From Thermoleophilaceae bacterium (GTDB taxonomy: Bacteria; Actinomycetota; Thermoleophilia; Solirubrobacterales; Thermoleophilaceae): a DNA stretch of 8,890 nt. The first letter of the stretch is position 1; each line of letters opens with the position of its first letter. The translations under genes and the position numbers were made by a program. The stretch spans positions 1 through 8,890 of the forward strand of contig JACCUC010000144.1 of NCBI GenBank assembly GCA_013812065.1, in the 5' to 3' direction. The notes beneath the pieces were generated by a model. It searched no databases. It saw only the letters and a list, made by a program, of their open reading frames with translations, and was not told where the DNA came from. Shown here piece after piece: positions 1-5,943 of this stretch.

Positions 1-26
1 CCGCCCGCGATCGTCGGTACCGCCGC

Positions 27-32
27 TAGCAT
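27..32 (+). promoter_or_regulatory. Candidate -10 element (TAGCAT) for the hemolysin III gene
   Basis: TAGCAT lies 9 nt before the GTG start at 42 and fits the TAnnnT form of a primary sigma -10 hexamer. No Shine-Dalgarno sequence is visible before the GTG, so the transcript may be nearly leaderless. No -35 match is visible, and only 26 bases of upstream sequence are available. This is weaker than the comparable sites before the subtilase and oxidoreductase genes because the spacing is longer. Confidence 0.35.
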
Positions 33-41
33 CGCGCCGAC

Positions 42-713
42 GTGAGCTCATCGCAGCAGGAATCCTCGTGGCTGCCCGAGATCAAGCCACGTCTGCGCGG
101 GGTGTCACACCAGTGGGCGTTCATCGCCGCCCTGGTCTCGGGCCTCGCCCTGGTTGTCACCGCGCCGTCGCGCCGAGCCGTCGCCGCAGCCGCCATCTAC
201 GCCGTGGCGCTCGCCGGCATGTTCGGAGCGAGCGCGCTCTACCACCGGATCGATTGGCGTCCTCGCGTCAGCCTCTGGATGCGACGGCTGGATCACTCGA
301 TGATCTTCGTGATGATCGCGGGGACCTACACGCCGATCGCGCTCCTGCTGCTCGACGGAGCCTTCTCGCGAACCGTCCTCGGGATCCTCTGGGGGGGCGT
401 GGTTCTCGGCTTGATACTGAAGCTCGTCTGGATCGGCGCACCGTCGTGGCTCGCCGCTTTCATCTACCTGGCTCTCGGTTGGATCGGCGTCGCCACACTT
501 CCGCAGCTGGTCCGCGTGGGCGGCGTCGCGGCGGCGACGCTGCTCCTCGCGGGCGGGGTGCTGTACACGGCTGGGGCCGTGGTTTACGCGAGGGGGCGGC
601 CGAATCCCAAGCCCGCCGTATTCGGATTTCACGAGGTATTCCACGTTCTGGTGATCGCCGCCGCGGTCGTGCACTTCGTTGCGGTGGCGTTCTTCGTCAT
701 CCCACGCGGCTGA
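42..713 (+). CDS. Hemolysin III / PAQR-family integral membrane protein
   Basis: A 223-residue protein, the usual size for bacterial hemolysin III (YqfA/YplQ-like) members of the PAQR superfamily. Seven hydrophobic segments can be traced. Family signatures are present in order: RGVSHQ near residues 19-24, SALYHR at 64-69, LDHSMIFVMIAGTYTP at 83-98, and GFHEVFHVLVIAAAVVH at 195-211. His68, His197 and His201 correspond to the zinc-binding histidines of PAQR proteins, and Asp84 to the conserved membrane aspartate. Some homologues were described as pore-forming haemolysins, but most bacterial members have no firm physiological role, so 'hemolysin' should not be read as a virulence claim. The GTG start at 42 has no clear ribosome binding site. 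The gene converges with the phosphodiesterase gene, with 55 bp between stop codons. It looks intact. Confidence 0.93.
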   Translation: MSSSQQESSWLPEIKPRLRGVSHQWAFIAALVSGLALVVTAPSRRAVAAAAIYAVALAGMFGASALYHRIDWRPRVSLWMRRLDHSMIFVMIAGTYTPIALLLLDGAFSRTVLGILWGGVVLGLILKLVWIGAPSWLAAFIYLALGWIGVATLPQLVRVGGVAAATLLLAGGVLYTAGAVVYARGRPNPKPAVFGFHEVFHVLVIAAAVVHFVAVAFFVIPRG

Positions 714-735
714 GGGCGGCGGCGCGACGACACCG

Positions 736-755
736 GGGTCGGTCAGACCCGAACC
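736..755. terminator. Possible weak hairpin between convergent genes
   Basis: The 55-bp convergent gap holds two overlapping imperfect hairpins: GGGTC (736-740) with GACCC (746-750), or GGTCGG (737-742) with CCGAACC (749-755) containing a one-base bulge. There is no T-run on either side. The position between two convergent stop codons is where a bidirectional terminator would sit, but the structure is short and such hairpins are common in GC-rich DNA. Confidence 0.25.
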
Positions 756-768
756 GATCGTCCCGCAA

Positions 769-1617
769 CTACCGGCGGCCGGTCTGGCCCCGAGCCGCGA
801 GTACGTCGCGAAGCAGACGCGGGCGGTCGGTCATGATCCCGTCCACGCCCAGGTCGAGCAGGTCCTGCATCGCCGACTCGTCGTTCACCGTCCAGACGTG
901 CACCGGGAGTCCCGCGCGATGGGCCGCGCCGACGAAGCGAGCGGTGACGATCGGCAGCGGACCGCTGCGTAGCGGCACCTGAACGCAGTCCGCCCCCTGG
1001 CGTGGCATGCGCCCACGGATCGCGCCGACGCGAGCGACGGCCACGGCGCGCGGCCCCATCGACGTGCACGCCCGCCCGCCGCTGAGCGCCCGGACACGAC
1101 GAAGACGGCGATCCGAGAAGGCTCCGAAGCCGACGCGATTCCAGGCGCCGAGACGATCGATGAGGGCGACGAGGGGCTCGACGCACTCGTCGGCCTTGGG
1201 GTCGATGTTGACCCGCACGTCGGGCCAGCGGACCAGCAGCTCCTCGAGGCGCGGGATCCTGACCCCGCGGCCCCGGAACGGAAAGCTGCGCCCGCCGTCG
1301 AGCGTGAAGACGTGGCCGGCGTCGGCCGTCTCGACCTCGGCGATGCTCAGGGCGGCGATCGCTCCCCTGCGGTCGGTGACCCTGTCGAGGCTCGGATCGT
1401 GGAAGGCCACCACGGCGCCGTCGCGAGTCACGTGGGCATCGGTCTCGAGGTAGCGATACCCGAGCGCGACGGCATCGCCGAACGCTTCGAGCGTGTTCTC
1501 GGGGGCCTGCTCCGAGCCACCCCGGTGGGCGATGGCGATCGGCGCCGGGAGGTCGAGGAAGGGATGGGGGTCTATGGCTCTCGCGATCGTGGCTCGGCCA
1601 GGACGTCCCTCAGCCAT
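769..1617 (-). CDS. Glycerophosphodiester phosphodiesterase (GDPD family)
   Basis: A 282-residue protein expected to hydrolyse glycerophosphodiesters, which are deacylated phospholipid headgroups, to glycerol 3-phosphate and an alcohol in a metal-dependent reaction. It starts its TIM-barrel domain with IAHRGGSEQAPENT (His31, Arg32, Glu40, Asn41), continues with LETDAHVTRDGAVVAFHD (Glu58, Asp60, His73), then VNIDPK in mid-domain, and closes with VHVWTVND and GVDGIMTDRP. This is the full set of family landmarks. No signal peptide is evident, so it is probably cytoplasmic. The frame stays open upstream to 1974, but that stretch is only the antisense-free shadow of the esterase gene. The ATG at 1617 gives a normal length and overlaps the esterase end by 46 bp, suggesting co-transcription and translational coupling. 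No good Shine-Dalgarno sequence is visible. Stop is TAG at 771-769. Confidence 0.92.
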   Translation of the reverse strand: MAEGRPGRATIARAIDPHPFLDLPAPIAIAHRGGSEQAPENTLEAFGDAVALGYRYLETDAHVTRDGAVVAFHDPSLDRVTDRRGAIAALSIAEVETADAGHVFTLDGGRSFPFRGRGVRIPRLEELLVRWPDVRVNIDPKADECVEPLVALIDRLGAWNRVGFGAFSDRRLRRVRALSGGRACTSMGPRAVAVARVGAIRGRMPRQGADCVQVPLRSGPLPIVTARFVGAAHRAGLPVHVWTVNDESAMQDLLDLGVDGIMTDRPRLLRDVLAARGQTGRR

Positions 1618-2237
1618 TCGCGCACCACCGCCACGAACCTCGGCTCGATCGTGTGCGGGATCGCCGCCTCCCGGTAGAGCACCACGAGGCCGGCCTCCTC
1701 CAGCCGCCGACGAGCCTCGCGGGCAAAGTCGACCGGGATGATCGGGTCCTCGGTTCCGTGGCCGATCGCCACGGGGAACCCTTGCCGGCGGCGCAGGTCG
1801 AGCTCGAAGCCCTCGACCGTGGGAAGGAAGCCGCTCAGAGCCAGGACCCCGGCGGGCGCCGGGCGTCCCGCGCCGAGGCCGAGCGCGTACGACATGACCG
1901 CACCCATCGAGAAGCCGCCGAGGAACGTGCGCTCCCAAGGCACCCCGAGCGCAGCGGGGAGCGCGTCGAGCCACTCGGCGAGTCGAGCGAAGCTGTCGAA
2001 GAACGTACGCTCGTCGGGGAACCCCACGCGCCGGACGATGTACCAGTGATAGCCGCCGGGCGGGAGAGAATGCGGCGCCCTCGGCGCGACCACGACGAGC
2101 CGCCGCTCGGGGTCGAGCCGGTCTGCCACGGGGAGCAGGTCGAGCTCATCCGTCCCGCGCCCGTGCAGCAGGACCAGCGCGCCCTCGGGCTCGCCGCCGG
2201 CCGGCCGTATCTGGTGCGCGAGCGTCCCGTCAGGCAT
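1572..2237 (-). CDS. Alpha/beta-hydrolase esterase, phospholipase/carboxylesterase family
   Basis: A serine hydrolase of the Abhydrolase_2 type (YpfH/carboxylesterase-like), 221 residues from the ATG at 2237. It shows the oxyanion-side LVLLHGRGTDE (His25-Gly26), the nucleophile elbow GGFSMGAVMSY with Ser110, the acid in IGHGTEDPIIP (Asp164), and the base in IPHTIEP (His195). No signal peptide is seen. Substrate cannot be read from sequence; family members cleave short acyl esters, lysophospholipids or protein thioesters. Three starts are possible: GTG 2267, ATG 2246 and ATG 2237. I prefer 2237 because GATAAT lies 7 nt upstream of it, GGAG lies 3 nt before it, and the protein then begins close to the domain, as is usual in the family. 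The gene follows the subtilase on the same strand and overlaps the phosphodiesterase start. Their pairing suggests ester-lipid breakdown, as inference. Confidence 0.9.
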   Translation of the reverse strand: MPDGTLAHQIRPAGGEPEGALVLLHGRGTDELDLLPVADRLDPERRLVVVAPRAPHSLPPGGYHWYIVRRVGFPDERTFFDSFARLAEWLDALPAALGVPWERTFLGGFSMGAVMSYALGLGAGRPAPAGVLALSGFLPTVEGFELDLRRRQGFPVAIGHGTEDPIIPVDFAREARRRLEEAGLVVLYREAAIPHTIEPRFVAVVREWLRDVLAEPRSREP

Positions 2238-2244
2238 GAGCTCC

Positions 2245-2250
2245 ATTATC
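2245..2250 (-). promoter_or_regulatory. Candidate -10 element (GATAAT) for the esterase-phosphodiesterase pair
   Basis: On the minus strand GATAAT, one base from the TATAAT consensus, ends 7 nt before the ATG at 2237. That spacing would put transcription initiation at or next to the start codon. If real, the pair has its own promoter downstream of the subtilase stop. No -35 hexamer is obvious at the expected distance. Confidence 0.4.
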
Positions 2251-2256
2251 GGTGGG

Positions 2257-2274
2257 AGCGCCGCCACCGGCGCT
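2257..2274. repeat. Inverted repeat between subtilase and esterase genes
   Basis: AGCGCC (2257-2262) and GGCGCT (2269-2274) form a perfect 6-bp inverted repeat around a 6-nt loop, 18 bases past the subtilase stop in the direction of its transcription. It could terminate or stabilise the subtilase transcript, though no T-run follows. It also sits just upstream of the putative -10 for the esterase. Confidence 0.35.
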
Positions 2275-2291
2275 ACCGCGCGCGCGATCGC

Positions 2292-4466
2292 TCAGGGTCG
2301 CTCGTAGGTCAGCCTGAGCAGGTCGTTGCTCGTGTAGAAGCTCAGGCTCGCCCGCGTACAGCGGGCGCGTACCCGCAGCTCCCCGTCGCCGCTCGCACCG
2401 CTGACGTAGTCGGCGAGCGTTCCGGTCGGGGCCTTGTCAACCTGGATCTCCGTCGTGCCCACCGAACGTGAGTCGAGCGAGACCCATCTGCTCGCCGTCC
2501 AGGACCAGATCGCGAGCGTGTGGGCGCAACGGGCGGAGCTCTTGCTCCTGGACGTCAGCTTGAGGGTGCGGAGCGCATTCGAGATTCTCGTGAAGCGGCC
2601 ATACCACGAGCTCGTGCGCGTGCCGGACGTCGTCGAGTTGATGGCCAAGTAGCGGTTGTCGTTTGCCCTCAGTGACGCGTAGCTTCCGGCCCGGCGCGTA
2701 CCCGACTCGGTCACCGTGGCGGCGGGGAAGGCAGTCACGGTCGCGAGCGTGCGGAAGGACCAGGCCCTATCGGCGGCGAGCGAGTTCCCCGCGGAGTCGG
2801 GGGCGGCTCTCGACAGCCGCGCCGTGTACCAGGTGGCGGGGTCGAGCGGCGCTGCGGGCTTGAAGATCAGCGTCTTCCCACTCCACGCGAAGCTCCCGGA
2901 GACGCGTCTTCCGTCGCTCGCGCGCACGAGCGAGAAGGCGCTCGCGGCCGCCGCCTCGTCCATCGGCTCGCTGAAGCTGACGCCGACGCCCGCGCTACGC
3001 GTGACGTCGGTTGTTCCATTGGCCGGCGCCACCGCGTCGATCGTCGGCGGTACCGAGTCGCTCGATGCCGCTTTCGCCCAGGTGAGGTAGCCGAAGTAGC
3101 GTCCCGACAGCGGCTGCCCGGGGTCGCCGGCGAAGCCCGAGCCGCCTACGGCCGCGCGGCTCGCGGCGTCCGCCCGCATCTTCTCGACGATCTCCGCCGG
3201 AGAGCGGCCGGCGCACGGGCCCTCGCGGGTGCCCTCATCGAGGCAGAGGGCCACCGCGCCGGCGATGTGGGGCGAGGCCATGCTCGTCCCCGAGATCGTG
3301 TTGTAGTTCCCGCCCGGCCACGTCGAGCGGATGCAGACGCCCGGCCCCGCGATCGTATGCGCGCTGCCGGCCGCGGTCGCCGCGTAGTTCGAGAAGCTCG
3401 CGTAGCGGTCGTCGACCTCTCCTGTCTCGCACGCGGGCGCCGCTCCCGATCCGCCGGCCTGTCCGTCGCTGTCAGTCATCGCCGAGACGGTCAGGACCTC
3501 CGGGTATGCCGCCGGCGTGTCGGGCTCGGGGGCGTAGTCGAAGTCCCAGCCGACGCCGTCCGGGCCGCCGTTTCCGGCGGCGACCACGTAGGTCACTCCC
3601 GCGGCGACCGACCCGCAGATCGCCTTGTGCTCGGGGTCGGTCGTCGTTGCGCAGGGCTCCACAGGCGGACCGGTCCCGACGAGGCTCATGTTGGCCACCT
3701 CGATGTCGTTGGCGGGATCGCTATCGGTGCGCGTACCGGTCACCCAGTCGATGCCGCAGATCACCTGCGAGGCTGTGCCCTCTCCGTTTGCGGCGAGTAC
3801 CTTGGCGGCGTAGAGCCGCGTGCCGGGCGCGACGCCGACGACTCCCAAGCCGTCGTTCTCGGCGCCGATCGTGCCCGCCACATGTGTGCCGTGACCGTTG
3901 TCGTCGTCCGCCGCGCCACCGGGGCTGATGCAGTTCTTGCCGTTCCGGGCGTCGAGGTCGGGGTGGTCGAGGTCGATGCCCGTGTCGATGACCGCCACGT
4001 TGGCTCCGCTCGCCTCGCGAGCGGTCGATGCGGTGGCCGCGCCGATGCGACGGATGCCGGGCGGAGGCGTGGGCTCGCCGGAGGCGAGGCTCGCGACCGC
4101 CTTGACCTTGCGGTCCGGAGTGACCGACGCCACCTCGGGATCGGCCTCGAGACGATCGACCTGGCGCTGGGACAGCTCCGCGGAGAACCCCTCGACCGCA
4201 CGCCGGTAGACGTAGTCGGCCTCGAAGCCCTGGCGCCGCTCGCGGGTCTCGGTCTCCTCGGAGGGGCTCTCGGCAGAGCGGTTATAGGTGACGATGTACT
4301 GGTCGGGAACCACGACCTCACCCGGCCGGGCGTCCCGTTCGCCCGCCCGCTGGGCGTCGGCGACCTCGGGCTCCGGCCCGCTCGCTCCGGGCAGCGCGAT
4401 CACCGCCAAGGCGACGACCGCGAGCACTGCCACGGCCAACCGCCAGCTGAGCGTTCGTCCCCGCAC
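2292..4466 (-). CDS. Secreted S8 subtilisin-like serine protease with I9 propeptide, Ig-like domain and beta-rich C-terminal domain
   Basis: A 724-residue secreted endopeptidase. Residues 1-30 are a signal peptide (Arg-rich start, hydrophobic core, alanine-rich end). Residues about 55-122 resemble the I9 inhibitor propeptide (QYIVTYN through VASVTPDRK). The S8 catalytic domain runs about 150-465, with Asp161 in VAVIDTGIDLDHPDLD, His192 in NGHGTHVAGT, oxyanion Asn299 in VVAAGNGG and Ser395 in SGTSMASPHIAG, so it should be active. Cysteines around 179-418 could form disulfides. Residues about 472-573 look like a bacterial Ig-like (Big_5) domain (VPPTIDAVAPANGTTDV, FSEPMD, FKPAAPLDPATWYTARL). 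Residues 574-724 form a Ser/Thr/Tyr-rich beta region with Cys647 and Cys703, recalling uncharacterised beta-sandwich tails of actinobacterial secreted proteins. Start is GTG with no Shine-Dalgarno sequence but a TACCCT hexamer 6 nt upstream. The esterase follows on the same strand. Target proteins cannot be predicted. Confidence 0.93.
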   Translation of the reverse strand: MRGRTLSWRLAVAVLAVVALAVIALPGASGPEPEVADAQRAGERDARPGEVVVPDQYIVTYNRSAESPSEETETRERRQGFEADYVYRRAVEGFSAELSQRQVDRLEADPEVASVTPDRKVKAVASLASGEPTPPPGIRRIGAATASTAREASGANVAVIDTGIDLDHPDLDARNGKNCISPGGAADDDNGHGTHVAGTIGAENDGLGVVGVAPGTRLYAAKVLAANGEGTASQVICGIDWVTGTRTDSDPANDIEVANMSLVGTGPPVEPCATTTDPEHKAICGSVAAGVTYVVAAGNGGPDGVGWDFDYAPEPDTPAAYPEVLTVSAMTDSDGQAGGSGAAPACETGEVDDRYASFSNYAATAAGSAHTIAGPGVCIRSTWPGGNYNTISGTSMASPHIAGAVALCLDEGTREGPCAGRSPAEIVEKMRADAASRAAVGGSGFAGDPGQPLSGRYFGYLTWAKAASSDSVPPTIDAVAPANGTTDVTRSAGVGVSFSEPMDEAAAASAFSLVRASDGRRVSGSFAWSGKTLIFKPAAPLDPATWYTARLSRAAPDSAGNSLAADRAWSFRTLATVTAFPAATVTESGTRRAGSYASLRANDNRYLAINSTTSGTRTSSWYGRFTRISNALRTLKLTSRSKSSARCAHTLAIWSWTASRWVSLDSRSVGTTEIQVDKAPTGTLADYVSGASGDGELRVRARCTRASLSFYTSNDLLRLTYERP

Positions 4467-4470
4467 GTTG

Positions 4471-4690
4471 CTAGGGTAGCCGCGCGGCTTGGCGCAGGGC
4501 GCGGCCGGCGAGCACGGGGTTCGCCACGCCGGCCGCGTGTGGGGTGGCCATCGAGGTGCGGTTGAACGAGGCAGCTCGCGAGCAGGGTGGCGCGCCGCTC
4601 AGGTGAGCGGTTCGGACAGGCGAGGCTTGATCCCTTCGGCCGATACGACTAGGTCGACCATCGTGAGCCCGGCCTTGAGGGAATCCTGGA
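4471..4690 (-). pseudogene. Decayed C-terminal fragment of a second S8 subtilase
   Basis: Read on the minus strand, 4561-4471 encodes FN-RTSMATPHAAGVA followed by about 17 residues and a TAG stop at 4473-4471. TSMATPHAAGVA is the catalytic-serine signature of S8 proteases. The canonical Gly before Thr is Arg here. About 34 codons upstream, in a different frame ending at a TGA at 4601-4599, the stretch LKAGLTMVDLVVSAEGI resembles the preceding subtilase strand of the form VDLxAPGxGI. No signal peptide, Asp or His motif is present, and no reading frame connects the pieces, so this is a degraded remnant. It lies directly upstream of, and parallel to, the intact subtilase, which suggests a former tandem duplicate. 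The serine motif is strong evidence; the upstream piece is suggestive only. The -10 of the intact gene overlaps its last codons. Confidence 0.62.
4473..4478 (-). promoter_or_regulatory. Candidate -10 element (TACCCT) for the subtilase
   Basis: TACCCT on the minus strand is followed by exactly 6 nt and then the GTG at 4466. This is the arrangement expected for a leaderless transcript starting at the initiation codon, and no Shine-Dalgarno sequence is present. The hexamer lies inside the last codons of the subtilase remnant. No clear -35 is seen 17 bp upstream. Confidence 0.42.
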
Positions 4691-4911
4691 AATCTGGACG
4701 CGAGCGACTCCTCGGTCGGGCTCGGTGCTCTCGCCCTCAGAAGGGGGCCGCAACTTCCGCGGTGACCGGCGGTTCACGCTCCGACAGCGTCCATCGGGAC
4801 GCACCACGAGCGCGCGAGGGGGAAGCCGCGTGCAGTTCAGATGGACATGATCAGATGGACATGAGCTCCGACTCGAGGGACTAGCAGCCGGCCCGGCATC
4901 GCAGCACCCTC
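4691..4911. other. Intergenic region upstream of the metallophosphoesterase
   Basis: Apart from the 14-bp tandem repeat at 4837-4864, I see no gene here. The open frame on the plus strand at 4489-4884 has no recognisable motif and its first part is antisense to the subtilase remnant. The region should contain the promoter of the metallophosphoesterase. TAGCAG at 4882-4887 is a poor -10 candidate, 24 nt from the GTG, and I see no convincing pair of boxes. Confidence 0.4.
4837..4864 (+). repeat. Perfect 14-bp tandem direct repeat (2 copies)
   Basis: TCAGATGGACATGA occurs at 4837-4850 and again without a gap at 4851-4864. The second copy ends 47 bp before the GTG of the metallophosphoesterase. 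The unit is AT-richer than its surroundings. Two identical adjacent 14-mers are not expected by chance here. It could be a tandem operator, since the 14-bp period is a little over one helical turn, or a recent slippage duplication. It does not match the 11-bp period of actinobacterial Pho boxes. Confidence 0.8.
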
Positions 4912-5830
4912 GTGCGGGCCTTCGTCGCCCTCGCTGTCTCGCTTTTCGTCATCTCGGCCTTCGCCTCCGCGGCGGCCGCGTACCCAGTCGTCGGTGCCGC
5001 CGGCGACATCGCGTGCAACCCGAGGAGCAGCTACTTCAACCGCGGCTACGGAACATCGACGCGCTGTCACATGCGTCAGACGGCCAGGGTCGTCTCCAGG
5101 ATGTCTCCCGATCGCGTGCTTCCGCTCGGTGACCTCCAGTACGAGCGAGGCGATTACTCGAGCTTCCTCAAGAGCTACCACCGCAGCTGGGGCGCTTCCG
5201 GTCGATAACCAGGCCCACTCCCGGCAATCACGAGTACGAGACCTCCGGCGCAGCGGGCTACTTCCGCTACTTCGGCTCGCGCGCGGGCTCAAGGAGCCGC
5301 GGGTACTACTCGTTCAACTTCGGCGGCTGGCACATCGTGTCGCTCAACAGCAACTGCGGGGAAGTCGGCGGGTGCGGCCCCGGCTCGCGCCAGCATCGAT
5401 GGCTCGCAGCCGATCTGTATCGACACCGGCGCGACGCGTGCACCCTGGCCTACACGCATCACCCGCGCTTCTCCTCAGGGAACGAGCACGGAAGCCGGCG
5501 GGAGTTGAGGTATCTGTGGAAGCTGCTCGACGACTCGGGTGCGGAGGCCTTCCTGAGCGGTCACGAGCACGACTACGAGCGGTTTGCGCCGCTCGACTAC
5601 ATGGGGCGGCGAAACTCGAGGGGAATGATCCAGTCGTCGTCGGAATCGGCGGCAAGAACCTGCGCGACTGGGGCAAGCTGAAGGCGAACACGGCCGTTCG
5701 CAACAACAGGACGTTCGGAGTCCTCAAGCTGGCGCTCCACGACGCCCACCTGGGCTGGCGCTTCATCCCGGAAACCGGCGACCGCTTCTCCGACCGCGGC
5801 GAACGGACGTGCAGCAAGCGGGCTCCTTAG
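4912..5830 (+). pseudogene. Secreted calcineurin-like metallophosphoesterase, two apparent frameshifts
   Basis: A secreted phosphoesterase related to purple acid/alkaline phosphatases, read in three frames: 4912 to about 5192, about 5193 to 5623, and about 5621 to 5830. The N-terminus is a signal peptide (about residues 1-23). All dimetal motifs survive: GDIAC (Asp32), GDLQY (Asp74), TPGNHEYE (Asn106, His107), YTHHPRF (His183/184) and SGHEHDYER (His218, His220), then VVVGIGGKNL. Adding one G to the G4 run at 5189-5192 restores WGRFRSITRPTPGNHE, and one G to the G4 run at 5620-5623 restores NSRGNDPVVVGIGGKN. The repaired frame is 306 residues, a normal length. As written, the product stops at residue 98, after two of the five motifs. 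Because coding signal is undamaged apart from two homopolymer losses, sequencing error is as likely as a true pseudogene. Substrate is unknown; phosphate scavenging is plausible. Confidence 0.85.
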
Positions 5831-5910
5831 CTATCCAAGCGCCGCCAGCACACGAGCGACGCTCCGATGACTCTCGATAACGATCCCCGGCCGACCGAGC
5901 TGCCGGCCCC

Positions 5911-5930
5911 CGGCGCGGGCGCGCGCGCCG
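5911..5930. repeat. GC-only inverted repeat upstream of the oxidoreductase gene
   Basis: CGGCGCG (5911-5917) and CGCGCCG (5924-5930) form a perfect 7-bp inverted repeat with a 6-nt loop, ending one base before the putative -10 at 5932. It lies 81 bp past the metallophosphoesterase stop, so it may be a terminator for that gene without a T-run, or an operator in the promoter spacer. Alternating G/C composition makes such repeats easy to obtain by chance. Confidence 0.35.
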
Positions 5931-5931
5931 A

Positions 5932-5937
5932 TAGCCT
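5932..5937 (+). promoter_or_regulatory. Candidate -10 element (TAGCCT) for the FAD/Rieske oxidoreductase
   Basis: TAGCCT is followed by exactly 6 nt and then the ATG at 5944, the same geometry as upstream of the subtilase. There is no Shine-Dalgarno sequence before the ATG, so a leaderless transcript is likely. No -35 match is evident in the GC-only stretch upstream. Confidence 0.42.
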
Positions 5938-5943
5938 CCGACC

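Noticed and set aside
1618..1974. N-terminal extension of the phosphodiesterase by 119 residues
   Set aside because: The extension is Arg/Gly/Pro-rich, overlaps the esterase completely, and precedes the normal family start. The ATG at 1617 gives the expected size.
3267..4565. 432-residue open frame on the plus strand
   Set aside because: It is wholly antisense to the subtilase. Its Arg/Gly/Ala/Val-rich translation has no domain motif, while the opposite strand shows a complete catalytic domain.
4837..4864. Pho box reading of the tandem repeat
   Set aside because: The period is 14 bp and the unit does not match the 11-bp GTTCAC-type direct repeats known in actinobacteria. The position before a phosphatase is suggestive, but the sequence does not support the assignment.
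4489..4884. 131-residue open frame on the plus strand in the long intergenic gap
   Set aside because: It has no family resemblance, and its first part is the complement of the subtilase serine motif. It contains the 14-bp repeat near its end, which argues against coding.
4837..5292. 151-residue open frame on the minus strand
   Set aside because: It is antisense to the metallophosphoesterase signal peptide and metal motifs, with no motif of its own.
5887..5908. CCGGC/GCCGG hairpin downstream of the metallophosphoesterase as a terminator
   Set aside because: It is a five-base stem with a ten-base loop and no T-run, inside an extremely GC-rich stretch where such pairs are expected by chance.
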